DNA from: Pimelobacter simplex
GTDB taxonomy: Bacteria > Actinomycetota > Actinomycetes > Propionibacteriales > Nocardioidaceae
DNA length: 33,570 bases
Reading direction: 5' to 3'
Assembly: GCA_016803235.1 (NCBI GenBank)
Contig: JADCLI010000053.1
Location: forward strand, 1 to 33,570
Below, one piece after another: positions 1 through 7,374 of this stretch. Positions within the stretch are counted from its first letter, which is position 1; every line of letters starts with the position of its first letter. The position numbers and the translations under genes were made by a program. A model generated the notes under the pieces. It saw only the letters and a program-made list of their open reading frames with translations, did no database searches and was not told the origin of the DNA.

Positions 1-2
1 CA

Positions 3-749
3 CCGGGTCCCGCTCCCCGCGAGGCGTCCGGGACACCGTGGCTGCCCTGGCTGCTCGGCGTGGTGACGCTCGCGCTGGTCGCCGGCATCGGTGCGTTCCT
101 GCTGGTCAGCTCAGGCGGCGACGACGGCGGCGATGGCGGCAACGGCGCGGCGGACGGCTCCGCGCAGGCGCAGGGCACCGACGGCGCCCTGCCGGACGGC
201 GGGGACGAGTCCGGCGAGCCCCGCCCCGACAGCACCGGCACCGGCGGCCCGGTCGAGGCGCCGGACCCCGACGACCTGCGCGACCTGACCGCGGCCGCGG
301 AGGCGGAGGTGCCCGCCACGGCCCCCGCGTCCCGCGACCGGCAGAACCGCCCGGTGACGTACGCGGCCCGCAACATGCTCGACGGACGGCCACGCACCGC
401 GTGGCGGATGCCCGGCGACGGCACCGGCGCGACGATCGTTTTCGACCTCGGCGAGGAGGTCGTGCTCACCGAGGTCGGGCTGCTCAACGGGTACGCCAAA
501 ATCGACGGCGCCGACAACTGGTACCGCGGCAACCGCCGGGTCCGCGCGGTGCAGTGGGAGTTCGACGACGGCACCCGGATCACCCAGGAGCTCGTCGACC
601 GGCAGCGCGTGCAGCTGCGGCCGGTCGGCCCGGTGGCGACCAGGACGATCGTGCTCCACCTGGTCGAGGTCACTCCCCCGGGCAAGGGACCGGCCGGGCG
701 GGACTTCACCGCGATCAGCGACGTGCGCTTCCGCGGCGCTCCTGCCTGA
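3..749 (+). CDS. Membrane-anchored protein with C-terminal discoidin-like domain (5' end outside window)
   Basis: The frame is open from the first bases, so the true start lies outside; 248 residues are visible. A hydrophobic segment near visible residues 13-37 (starting PWLPWLLGVV) looks like a single membrane anchor. It is followed by a low-complexity Gly/Asp/Ala linker of about 60 residues. The rest resembles an F5/8-type (discoidin-like, NADase-type glycan-binding) beta-sandwich, with NMLDGRPRTAWRMPG, a VFDLGEE strand and a C-terminal SDVRFRG strand. Family members often have an N-terminal zinc ribbon before the membrane segment; that part would be off the window. It probably sits outside the membrane and may bind a carbohydrate, but no catalytic residues are visible. 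An internal GTG at 60 is in frame but would remove half the membrane segment, so I prefer the longer reading. The architecture is clear; the ligand is unknown. Confidence 0.7.
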   Translation, partial: PGPAPREASGTPWLPWLLGVVTLALVAGIGAFLLVSSGGDDGGDGGNGAADGSAQAQGTDGALPDGGDESGEPRPDSTGTGGPVEAPDPDDLRDLTAAAEAEVPATAPASRDRQNRPVTYAARNMLDGRPRTAWRMPGDGTGATIVFDLGEEVVLTEVGLLNGYAKIDGADNWYRGNRRVRAVQWEFDDGTRITQELVDRQRVQLRPVGPVATRTIVLHLVEVTPPGKGPAGRDFTAISDVRFRGAPA

Positions 750-762
750 CCGTCCCGGTCAG
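746..762. terminator. Short hairpin at convergent stop codons
   Basis: CTGACCG (746-752), three bases, then CGGTCAG (756-762) form a perfect 7-bp stem. It contains the stop codons of both converging genes. There is no T-run on either side, so it may be a weak bidirectional terminator or a coincidence of the two stops. Confidence 0.4.
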
Positions 763-1751
763 AGGCCGGCCAGGACCCGCGCGGCCCGCTCGGCGTCGGC
801 CCGCGTCACGTCGAGGTGCGTGACGAGGCGGACCGTCCGGGCGCCCACCGCACCGACGAGGACGCCGGCCTCGCGGGCCCGGGCGACGAACCCCGGGGCG
901 TCGTCGACGTCGAAGGCCACGATGTTGGTGGCGACACCGGTCGGGTCGGCACCCACCGCCTCAGCGAGCAGCCGGGCGTGGGCGTGGTCGTCGGCGAGCC
1001 GCTCGAGATGGTGGTCGAGGGCGTGCAGACCCGCCGCCGCGAGGATCCCGACCTGGCGCATGCCGGCGCCGAGCCGCTTGCGGCGCACCCGGGCCTCCTC
1101 GACCACCGCGTGCGGGCCGAGCAGCAGCGAGCCGGCCGGGGCGCCGAGGCCCTTGGACAGGCACACCGCCATCACGTCGGCCACGGCGCCGTAGTCGGCG
1201 AGGGGCACGCCGGTCGCGACGTGCGCGTTCCAGATCCGGGCGCCGTCGAGGTGCACCTTGATCCCGTGGCCGTGGGCGAAGTCGCGGACGTCGTGCAGGT
1301 CGGCGAGCGGCAGCACCGTGCCGCCCGCGAAGTTGTGGGTGTTCTCCACCGAGACCGCGGCGGTCCGCACGAAGTACGGCCCGAGGTCGGGTGCGAACAG
1401 CTCCCCCAGCGCGGCGAGGTCGACCTGTCCGCGCGGGTGCGACCAGGTGCGCATGGTCAGGCCGCTGACCGCACCGTGCGCGCCCAGCTCGGCGCGCGCG
1501 ATGTGGGCGCGCGCCTCGCAGAGCACCTCCTGGCCCGGGGCCACGACGGCCGCGACCGCGAGCACGTTGGCCAGCGAGCCGGTCGGCGTGAACAGCGCGG
1601 CGTCGTGGCCGAACAGCCCCGCCACCCGCTCCTCGAGCGCGCGGACGGTCGGGTCCTCGCCGTACACGTCGTCGCCGACCTCGGCCGCCGCCATCGCGGC
1701 GCGCATCGCCCCGGTCGGCCGGGTGACCGTGTCGGAGCGGAGGTCGATCAC
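759..1751 (-). CDS. Low-specificity L-threonine aldolase (PLP-dependent)
   Basis: The product (330 aa) cleaves L-threonine or L-allo-threonine to glycine and acetaldehyde in the cytosol. It opens with the family hallmark IDLRSDTVTRPT. It then shows GDDVYGEDPTV (residues 26-36), the Asp motif VHLDGARIWNA (166-176) that contacts the PLP ring nitrogen, and CLSKGLGAPAGS (197-208), where Lys200 should carry PLP. Length is normal for the beta-eliminating lyase/threonine aldolase family. The frame stays open far upstream, but that is a shadow of the DAHP synthase gene. The GTG at 1751 lies two bases after the DAHP synthase stop and begins exactly at the conserved N-terminus. It is therefore the second gene of a two-gene operon and converges on the discoidin-like gene. 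Exact substrate preference (L versus L-allo) cannot be read from sequence. Confidence 0.9.
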   Translation of the reverse strand: MIDLRSDTVTRPTGAMRAAMAAAEVGDDVYGEDPTVRALEERVAGLFGHDAALFTPTGSLANVLAVAAVVAPGQEVLCEARAHIARAELGAHGAVSGLTMRTWSHPRGQVDLAALGELFAPDLGPYFVRTAAVSVENTHNFAGGTVLPLADLHDVRDFAHGHGIKVHLDGARIWNAHVATGVPLADYGAVADVMAVCLSKGLGAPAGSLLLGPHAVVEEARVRRKRLGAGMRQVGILAAAGLHALDHHLERLADDHAHARLLAEAVGADPTGVATNIVAFDVDDAPGFVARAREAGVLVGAVGARTVRLVTHLDVTRADAERAARVLAGL

Positions 1752-1753
1752 GC

Positions 1754-3091
1754 TCAGCGCTTCTGGAGCATGCCGGCGACCTGGAACGCCAGCTCCAGGG
1801 ACTGCACCCGGTTGAGGCGCGGGTCGACCACCGACTCGTAGCGGTGGGCCAGGCCCTGCTCGTCGAGCTCCTCGCCGCCGCCGACGATCTCGGTCACGTC
1901 GTCGCCGGTGTTCTCGACCAGGATGCCGGCCGGCACCGTGCCGAGCGCGCGGTGCACGTCGAAGAAGCCCTGCACCTCGTCGAGGACGTCCTCGAAGCGC
2001 CGGGTCTTGTAGCCGTTGGACGCCTCGAAGGTGTTGCCGTGCATCGCGTCGCACACCCACGCCACGTCGACACCCTCGGCGGTGACCTTCTCGACCAGCG
2101 CCGGCAGGCCGTCGCGGATCTTGCCGGCGCCGAAGCGGGTGATGAAGGTCAGCCGGCCCGGCTCGTTGGTCGGGTTGAGCTTGGCAGCGAGGGAGAGCGC
2201 GTCGTCGGCGGTCGCGCTCGGGCCGAGCTTGCAGCCGATCGGGTTGCTGATGTGGCTGAAGTACTCGACGTGCGCGCCGTCGAGCTGGCGGGTGCGCTCG
2301 CCGATCCAGACCATGTGGCCAGAGACGTTGTAGGGCTTCTCGGTGCGCGAGTCGATGCGCGTCATCGCGTGCTCGTACTCGAGCAGCAGCGCCTCGTGCG
2401 AGGAGTAGAAGTCGACCCGGTGGAACTCCTCCGGGTCGGCGCCGATCGCCTTCATGAAGGTCAGTGCCCGGTCGATCTCGGCCGCCATCGCCTCGTAGTG
2501 CTGGCCGACGGGGCTGTTGCGGACGAACTCGGAGTTCCAGGTGTGCACCTGGCGCAGGTCGGCGTACCCACCGGTGGTGAAGGCACGCACGAGGTTCAGC
2601 GTGGACGCCGAGGCGTGGTAGACGTCGAGCAGCCGCTGCGGGTCGGGGCGGCGCGACTCGGGCGTGAACTCGAAGCCGTTGACCGCGTCGCCGCGGTACG
2701 CCGGCAGGGTCACCTCGCCGCGGGTCTCGGTGTCCGACGAGCGGGGCTTGGCGTACTGGCCTGCCAGCCGCCCGACCTTCACGACCGGGACGGAAGCGGC
2801 GTAGGTCAGCACGACGGCCATCTGCAGCAGCACGCGCAGCTTGTTGCGGGTGTTGTCGGCCGTCGCGTCGACGAAGGTCTCGGCGCAGTCGCCGCCCTGG
2901 AGCAGGAAGGCCTCGCCCCGGCTGGCCGCCGCGATCTTCGCCTTGAGCTCGTCGCACTCGCCCGCAAACACCAGCGGGGGCAGCGTGCGCAGTCGCGCGA
3001 CGGCCGCGGCCAGGGCTGCGGGGTCGTCGTACGACGGCTGCTGCTTCGCTCCGATGGCGTGCAACTGCTCGAGGGACGGGAGGCTGTTCAC
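1754..3091 (-). CDS. aroG: Class II 3-deoxy-7-phosphoheptulonate (DAHP) synthase
   Basis: This 445-aa enzyme condenses phosphoenolpyruvate with erythrose 4-phosphate, the first step of the shikimate pathway, in the cytosol. Class II (plant and actinobacterial) signatures are plain: LLQGGDCAETF, KVGRLAGQYAKPRS, the KPYNVSGHMVWIGERT block, SHISNPIGCKLGP, WVCDAMHGNTFE and GILVENTGDDVTEI. It is slightly shorter than the Mycobacterium tuberculosis enzyme, mainly at the N-terminus. That is where the allosteric and chorismate-mutase contacts lie in that protein, so feedback control may differ. The GTG start at 3091 is preceded by a TACGAT -10 box with a six-base gap, indicating a leaderless transcript. 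The threonine aldolase follows after two bases. The gene symbol follows mycobacterial usage. Confidence 0.95.
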   Translation of the reverse strand: MNSLPSLEQLHAIGAKQQPSYDDPAALAAAVARLRTLPPLVFAGECDELKAKIAAASRGEAFLLQGGDCAETFVDATADNTRNKLRVLLQMAVVLTYAASVPVVKVGRLAGQYAKPRSSDTETRGEVTLPAYRGDAVNGFEFTPESRRPDPQRLLDVYHASASTLNLVRAFTTGGYADLRQVHTWNSEFVRNSPVGQHYEAMAAEIDRALTFMKAIGADPEEFHRVDFYSSHEALLLEYEHAMTRIDSRTEKPYNVSGHMVWIGERTRQLDGAHVEYFSHISNPIGCKLGPSATADDALSLAAKLNPTNEPGRLTFITRFGAGKIRDGLPALVEKVTAEGVDVAWVCDAMHGNTFEASNGYKTRRFEDVLDEVQGFFDVHRALGTVPAGILVENTGDDVTEIVGGGEELDEQGLAHRYESVVDPRLNRVQSLELAFQVAGMLQKR

Positions 3092-3097
3092 CGACCC

Positions 3098-3103
3098 ATC
3101 GTA
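3098..3103 (-). promoter_or_regulatory. -10 box of a leaderless promoter for DAHP synthase
   Basis: TACGAT on the minus strand, then six bases, then the GTG at 3091. This fits the actinobacterial TANNNT box with transcription starting at the start codon. No convincing -35 element or Shine-Dalgarno sequence is seen. Confidence 0.55.
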
Positions 3104-3184
3104 CCTAGGGGGCAGTCGTCGCTCCGGGCCCTGTCCACCTGCTCGGTGTCCGCGGAGCGGCGGACGGCGAGCGACCTGGGGAGC

Positions 3185-3985
3185 CTAGACGCGATCGCGC
3201 GGCAGCGCGGAGAAGGTGGCCGCGATCGCGTCGAGCAGGTCCGGCGCGATGGAGAGGCGGTCGTCGTCGAGACGCCCGATCGCGCGTGCCGGGCTGTTCG
3301 CGTTCACCGCCAGGACCAGGTCGGCACGCACCAGCTCAGGGAGGTCGACCGGTCGCCGGGAGAAGGTCCACCCCAGCGACCTCGCGATCTCCCCCACGTC
3401 GTCGGCGGTGATGCTGCGCAGGACGGCACCGTCGGGCGTCGCGACCTCGCCGTCGGCCCACACCATCACCGTCCAGGTCGAGCCCTCGAGCACGCGGTCG
3501 CCGTGACGGAGCAGGGCGTCGTCGAAGCCGGCGAGCTGGGCCTGCCGGCGCAGGTGGATCGGCATCAGCAGGGACGTCGACTTGAGGTCGGGGAGGTCGC
3601 GCTCGTGCGCCACCGAGGTCACGGCGATCTCCGGCTGCGGCCGGTACGGGAACTCGGTGGGCCCCGACGACACGAGGACCCGGCAGCCGCGGGCCTGTGC
3701 CGGCGCGGCGAGCGGCAGGTGCTCGGGGTAGAGGGTGATCCGCACGGTCGACGGCCCTCCCAGCCGGGCGAGATGGGCCCGGGCGACCTCGCGGAGCGAG
3801 TCCTCGTCGACGCGGTGGCCCCAGAGCCGGAGCGCACCCTGGGCGAGCCGTTCGACGTGGCGCGGCCACCGGCGCACGCTGCCGTCGACGGCCACGAACG
3901 TGGTGAAGGCGCCGTAGGGGTAGAGGGCGAGCTCGGGCGGGACGCCGCTGACCTCGGCCCCGTCGAGCGTGTGGAGCCGCGTCAT
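3185..3985 (-). CDS. Class IV (BCAT/ADC-lyase/D-amino acid aminotransferase fold) PLP enzyme
   Basis: The product is 266 aa with the fold-type IV layout. It has an N-terminal PYGAFTTFVAVDG strand pair and HVERL helix, then DLKSTSLLMP with the probable PLP lysine Lys135, and then ALLRHGDRVLEGSTWTVMV, equivalent to the EG(S/T)xxNxF phosphate-cup motif. The usual Asn in that last motif is replaced (STWTVMV). The ATG at 3985 overlaps the stop of the MurD2-like gene as ATGA, so the two are translationally coupled. That suggests a role linked to peptidoglycan precursors, for example D-amino acid transamination, but 4-amino-4-deoxychorismate lyase or branched-chain aminotransferase activity is equally possible by fold. 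The specific reaction is not resolved. Confidence 0.8.
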   Translation of the reverse strand: MTRLHTLDGAEVSGVPPELALYPYGAFTTFVAVDGSVRRWPRHVERLAQGALRLWGHRVDEDSLREVARAHLARLGGPSTVRITLYPEHLPLAAPAQARGCRVLVSSGPTEFPYRPQPEIAVTSVAHERDLPDLKSTSLLMPIHLRRQAQLAGFDDALLRHGDRVLEGSTWTVMVWADGEVATPDGAVLRSITADDVGEIARSLGWTFSRRPVDLPELVRADLVLAVNANSPARAIGRLDDDRLSIAPDLLDAIAATFSALPRDRV

Positions 3986-5310
3986 CCCGTGGCGCGTCCG
4001 GCCGCGGCGCGGAAGACCGCTGCCCGCTCCTCGTAGCTGGAGAACTCGTCGAAGCTCGGCGCTCCGGGCGAGAGGAGGACGACGTCCGAGGCCGCCGGGT
4101 CCCCCACCCGCGTGAGGGCGTCGGCGAACCCGTCCGCGAGCTCCGAGCCGGTCGCCGTGGCCCCGGCCTCGCGCACCCACCGCCGGCCGGCGGGTCCGAA
4201 GGCCAGGATGCGGACCGGCTCGCCGGGCCGTCGCGCCAGGTAGGTGCGGAGCGGCTCGAAGGACAGTCCGCGGTCGTCCCCTCCGAGCAGCAGGACGACC
4301 CGCCGGCCGGCGTAGGTCTCGAGGGCCGCGACGACCGCCTCGGGCGCAGTGGCCAGGCTGTCGTCGATCCACTGCCGACCGTCGCCGGACGGCACGGCGT
4401 CGAGGCGGTGCGCGAGGGGCGCGAAGCTGCCCACCGCGGCCAGCAGGTCGTGACGCCGGTCCTCGAGCGCGTACCCGGCGACCACCGCGGTGAGGGCGAG
4501 GGCGGCGTTGGAGAAGTTGTGCCGCCCGACCAGGGACATCTGCTCCGGGGCCAGGCGACCGGTGCCCTCCCAGACGATGCCGGCCTCCTCGGACGAGGAG
4601 ATCCCGAAGCCGCCGGGGTCGACCACGCGCGCACCGCCCGCGCGGGAGCGCACCAGGTCGGCGAGCTCGGTGTCGAGGGCTGGGACCACGACCACCTCGC
4701 AGCCGTGGGCGACGAGGTTGAGCTTGTCGGCGACGTAACGGTCGAAGCCGCCGTGCCAGGGCAGGTGCTCGGGGTAGAGCGAGGTGACCACCGCGACGCG
4801 CGGCGACGTGGACAGCTCGGCGGCCTGGTAGCTCGACACCTCGGTCACCGCGACCTCGGCCTGCGGTGAGTCACCCTCCGTGACCGGCGTACCGCCGTTG
4901 CCGACCAGGCTCGCCGAGACGCCGACGCTGCTGAGCAGGTGGTGGATGATCGAGGACGTCGTGCTCTTGCCCTTGGTGCCGGTGACGGCCACGGTGCGCG
5001 CCGCGTTCTCCGACAGCCACAGGTCGGTCAGCGAGGTCACGGGGACGCCGAGCTCCTGGACGCGGGTGAACTCCGGCGACGTGCGCGGCACGCCGGGCGA
5101 CTTCACGACCACGTCGGCGCTCGTGAGGCGGCTCAGCGCCGCCGGTCCGGTCGACGCCGTCGCCCCGAGGTCCGCGGGAGCCGCCCCGGGGCCGGTCAGG
5201 ACGAACTCGGAGCGGATGCCGCGCCGCTCCAGCTCGGCACGGGCCGCCCTGCCCTCCCGCCCGGCACCCCAGATGACGACGTCGCGGCCGGACAGGTCCT
5301 CAAACCGCAC
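3982..5310 (-). CDS. murD2: UDP-N-acetylmuramoyl-L-alanine--L-glutamate ligase (MurD2-like Mur ligase)
   Basis: A 442-aa cytosolic Mur ligase. It has an N-terminal Rossmann-like motif (VVIWGAGREGRAA), the ATP loop GTKGKST at residues 111-117, the EVSSYQ motif, NFSNAALAL, and the MurD C-terminal pattern SPGAPSFDEFSSYEERAAVF. This is MurD architecture. Its partner, overlapping by 11 bases just upstream, is a MurL epimerase. Known MurD2/MurL pairs (first shown in Xanthomonas) add L-Glu rather than D-Glu to UDP-MurNAc-L-Ala and then epimerise it. Substrate assignment is therefore inferred from context; sequence alone cannot separate MurD from MurD2 here. The GTG at 5310 gives the natural N-terminus VRFEDLSGRDVV; the upstream open frame is a shadow of murL. 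The class IV aminotransferase follows with an ATGA overlap. Confidence 0.85.
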   Translation of the reverse strand: MRFEDLSGRDVVIWGAGREGRAARAELERRGIRSEFVLTGPGAAPADLGATASTGPAALSRLTSADVVVKSPGVPRTSPEFTRVQELGVPVTSLTDLWLSENAARTVAVTGTKGKSTTSSIIHHLLSSVGVSASLVGNGGTPVTEGDSPQAEVAVTEVSSYQAAELSTSPRVAVVTSLYPEHLPWHGGFDRYVADKLNLVAHGCEVVVVPALDTELADLVRSRAGGARVVDPGGFGISSSEEAGIVWEGTGRLAPEQMSLVGRHNFSNAALALTAVVAGYALEDRRHDLLAAVGSFAPLAHRLDAVPSGDGRQWIDDSLATAPEAVVAALETYAGRRVVLLLGGDDRGLSFEPLRTYLARRPGEPVRILAFGPAGRRWVREAGATATGSELADGFADALTRVGDPAASDVVLLSPGAPSFDEFSSYEERAAVFRAAAGRATG

Positions 5311-6634
5311 GGGCGACCGCTTCGAGCTCGGACGACAGCAGGTGCTCACCCTCACGGAACGCGAAGACGCTCTCTCGCTCGTCGGCCGACGCGACCAGCG
5401 CCACGACCGCCGGCGACCCGAGGAACTCATGGCCCTGCCAGTCCGGGTGCTCTCGCACCATGGCCAGTGCGACCCGGCACTCGTCGGGCTCGCCGACGCA
5501 CTCGAACGGCTTGAGGAGTCCGTCGGCGCCCAGCAGCTCGAGGAAGCCCTCCGACTGGCCCGGATCGGCGAACATGTCGCGGCCGCCGAAGATCGCCAGG
5601 AGCTCCTCGCGCGGGAGGAACGGCGAGAGGCAGAGGAAGACGAACCGGCACTTCGGGCAGTCGGCACACCACGAGGTCCGCTCCGCCGCGCGGAGCTTGA
5701 AGGCGCGGTTGCAGCTCGTGAAGACCCGGTGGTACGCGCGGTGGGAGGCGAACCGCCGCGCGATCCGCAGCTCGGTCAGCGGCCGCAGCAGCGAGACGTA
5801 GGCCGGGGCGTCGTCCGGCAGGCTGTCGCGCAGCAGGCGCTCGAACTCGAGGCCCTTCGACCACTGGTGGTTGATCGTGCGTCCGTGCCAGAGCACGTTG
5901 CCGTACGACGAGCTCGCCTCGTTGCTGAAGGCCACGGTGTCGTAGCCCAGCGCCAGCGCACTCAGCAACGCCACCACGGAGTTGACCGCCGTCACCGGCA
6001 CGTGCCCGTTGGGCGCGCCCGCGGCGTTGAGCCGGAACAGCTCCGGGTCCAGGGTGCGGCGGGCCGTGGTCAGCGGCAGGCCGGCGGCCTCCGCGGTCGC
6101 GCGGATCGGCTCGTAGTCGTTGACGGCGAAGAGCCCGAGGTCGTACCCGCCGGCCCTGAGCGCCTCGATCGAGACGATCGAGTCCTTGCCGCCGCCGACC
6201 GCCACGAGGACCCGCCGCGCCGGGGACTGCCCGCGCGTGACGGGCACGTCGGGCAGCGTGGGCCCGGTGATCTCGGTCCGCAAGACCTCGGGCAGGTCGT
6301 TGACGTAGGCGAACTCCCCCAACCCGTTCCTGGTGAGCTCGTCGAGGAACTCCCGCTCCCGGGCGGTCAGCCCGGCGGGGACGTCGATGGAGCCCGGAGC
6401 GTAGGCCTTGAAGTAGCTCAGCGATGCCGCCAGCGACAGCAGGCGGAGCAGCCCGTCACGGGTCGCCGGCGCCACGTGGTCGAGGGTGCCCGGCAGCTCG
6501 ACCACCTCGACGAAGTCCGTGACGGCCCCGTCCCGGCCCACGCCGCGGTAGTGGAGCTCGATCGTGCGGCCGATCAGCTGCGGAGGGAGACACTGCAACA
6601 CGCCGACGGTCTGCCTCTGCACGGTCGTCACCAC
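5300..6634 (-). CDS. murL: UDP-N-acetyl-alpha-D-muramoyl-L-alanyl-L-glutamate epimerase (MurL)
   Basis: The product (444 aa) would convert UDP-MurNAc-L-Ala-L-Glu to the D-Glu form, replacing the need for glutamate racemase at this step. Visible features are a PP-loop-type nucleotide motif VAVGGGKDSI (GGGKDS at 147-152), an SNEASSSYGN block, and a cysteine cluster (Cys308, then WCADCPKC with Cys323, 326 and 329, and Cys335) that may bind metal. The N-terminal half (FVEVVELPG, SLSYFKAYAP) matches the long conserved domain of this family as I recall it. It is followed by the MurD2 ligase with an 11-base overlap, the known partner. The GTG at 6634 has a TAGACT box six bases before it, so the gene is probably leaderless with its own promoter. 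Assignment is by family recall plus the partner gene. Confidence 0.87.
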   Translation of the reverse strand: MVTTVQRQTVGVLQCLPPQLIGRTIELHYRGVGRDGAVTDFVEVVELPGTLDHVAPATRDGLLRLLSLAASLSYFKAYAPGSIDVPAGLTAREREFLDELTRNGLGEFAYVNDLPEVLRTEITGPTLPDVPVTRGQSPARRVLVAVGGGKDSIVSIEALRAGGYDLGLFAVNDYEPIRATAEAAGLPLTTARRTLDPELFRLNAAGAPNGHVPVTAVNSVVALLSALALGYDTVAFSNEASSSYGNVLWHGRTINHQWSKGLEFERLLRDSLPDDAPAYVSLLRPLTELRIARRFASHRAYHRVFTSCNRAFKLRAAERTSWCADCPKCRFVFLCLSPFLPREELLAIFGGRDMFADPGQSEGFLELLGADGLLKPFECVGEPDECRVALAMVREHPDWQGHEFLGSPAVVALVASADERESVFAFREGEHLLSSELEAVARAV

Positions 6635-6640
6635 ACGAGG

Positions 6641-6646
6641 AGTCTA
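6641..6646 (-). promoter_or_regulatory. -10 box of a leaderless promoter for murL
   Basis: TAGACT on the minus strand lies six bases before the GTG at 6634. It falls in the 21-base gap after the nucleotidyltransferase gene, so murL-murD2-aminotransferase can be transcribed independently. No Shine-Dalgarno sequence is present, which supports the leaderless reading. Confidence 0.55.
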
Positions 6647-6655
6647 CGAGGGCGG

Positions 6656-7294
6656 TCAGCGTCGCGCGGCGCCCGGCGGCGCGGAGACCTCGGGGAGCTC
6701 CCTCGCCCTCGCCGCGTCGTGGGCCGCGGTGGGCGCGACGCCGAGATCGCCGAGCAGGCCGAGGAACGCCCGCGCGAAGGGGTTGGTGGCGGTCCCGGCT
6801 GCCACGGCGCCCCAGTCGACCTGCTCGCGGACCGCGCGGGCGACGGGCAGGACGGCGGTGAAGTTGCAGGCGTGCTCCTCCAGCGACCCGAGCTTGTCGG
6901 TCATCAGCACGGTCGCGGACAGCACCGGCATCCGGACCGACTCGACCTCGATCTCGTCGGCGTCACCGAAGCGGGTGCGCCGGATCGGCTCGTTGCGCAC
7001 CCGGAAGATCACGTCGACCATCGCCTCGTCGACGAACACCTTGAACAGCCAGTCCTCCGGCGGCTGGACCACGTCGAGGCCGCTGTCGGCCAGGACGTCC
7101 TTGACGCGGGGGGCGTCCTCCTCGGCGATCATGAAGTCGACGTCGTGGTCGGGCTCCGGGCCGCCCCGGGCCCACAGGCCGTAGCTGCCGGCCAGCGCGA
7201 ACGGCACGCCGGTCTCCTTCAGCAGCACCGCCACCAGCTTCAGTGCCTCCCGCAGGTGCCCGGATCCCCGCGGCTCCTCCCCTGCCTCGCTCAC
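6656..7294 (-). CDS. Nucleotidyltransferase-fold protein
   Basis: A 212-aa protein with the pol-beta/MNT nucleotidyltransferase pattern. ALAGSYGLWARGG precedes HDVDFMI, supplying the two metal-binding aspartates, and MVDVIF supplies a likely third carboxylate. It resembles stand-alone family members, the type also seen in aminoglycoside nucleotidyltransferases and AbiEii-like proteins, but no partner antitoxin gene is adjacent. It lies 21 bases upstream of murL on the same strand, so read-through is possible, although murL has its own -10 box. The GTG at 7294 follows an AGGTGA ribosome-binding sequence by about six bases. The C-terminal 40 residues are Ala-rich and probably disordered. The substrate is unknown. 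Confidence 0.75.
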   Translation of the reverse strand: MSEAGEEPRGSGHLREALKLVAVLLKETGVPFALAGSYGLWARGGPEPDHDVDFMIAEEDAPRVKDVLADSGLDVVQPPEDWLFKVFVDEAMVDVIFRVRNEPIRRTRFGDADEIEVESVRMPVLSATVLMTDKLGSLEEHACNFTAVLPVARAVREQVDWGAVAAGTATNPFARAFLGLLGDLGVAPTAAHDAARARELPEVSAPPGAARR

Positions 7295-7374
7295 CGGTCA
7301 TCACCTCACGCATCTCCGGGAAGCACGAAGTACCCGCCCGGGTGAGCCGCATCCGTGCGGGTACGACGGAGGTG

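Noticed and set aside
759..2957. Threonine aldolase read as a 732-residue protein
   Set aside because: The added N-terminal part is an off-frame reading of DAHP synthase; the conserved start begins at the GTG at 1751.
6656..7294. The nucleotidyltransferase as a toxin-antitoxin module
   Set aside because: No HEPN or AbiEi-like partner is adjacent.
4880..7345. An 821-residue plus-strand open frame opposite murD2 and murL
   Set aside because: It is the mirror of coding sequence with a His/Arg/Val-rich composition; no domain is recognisable.
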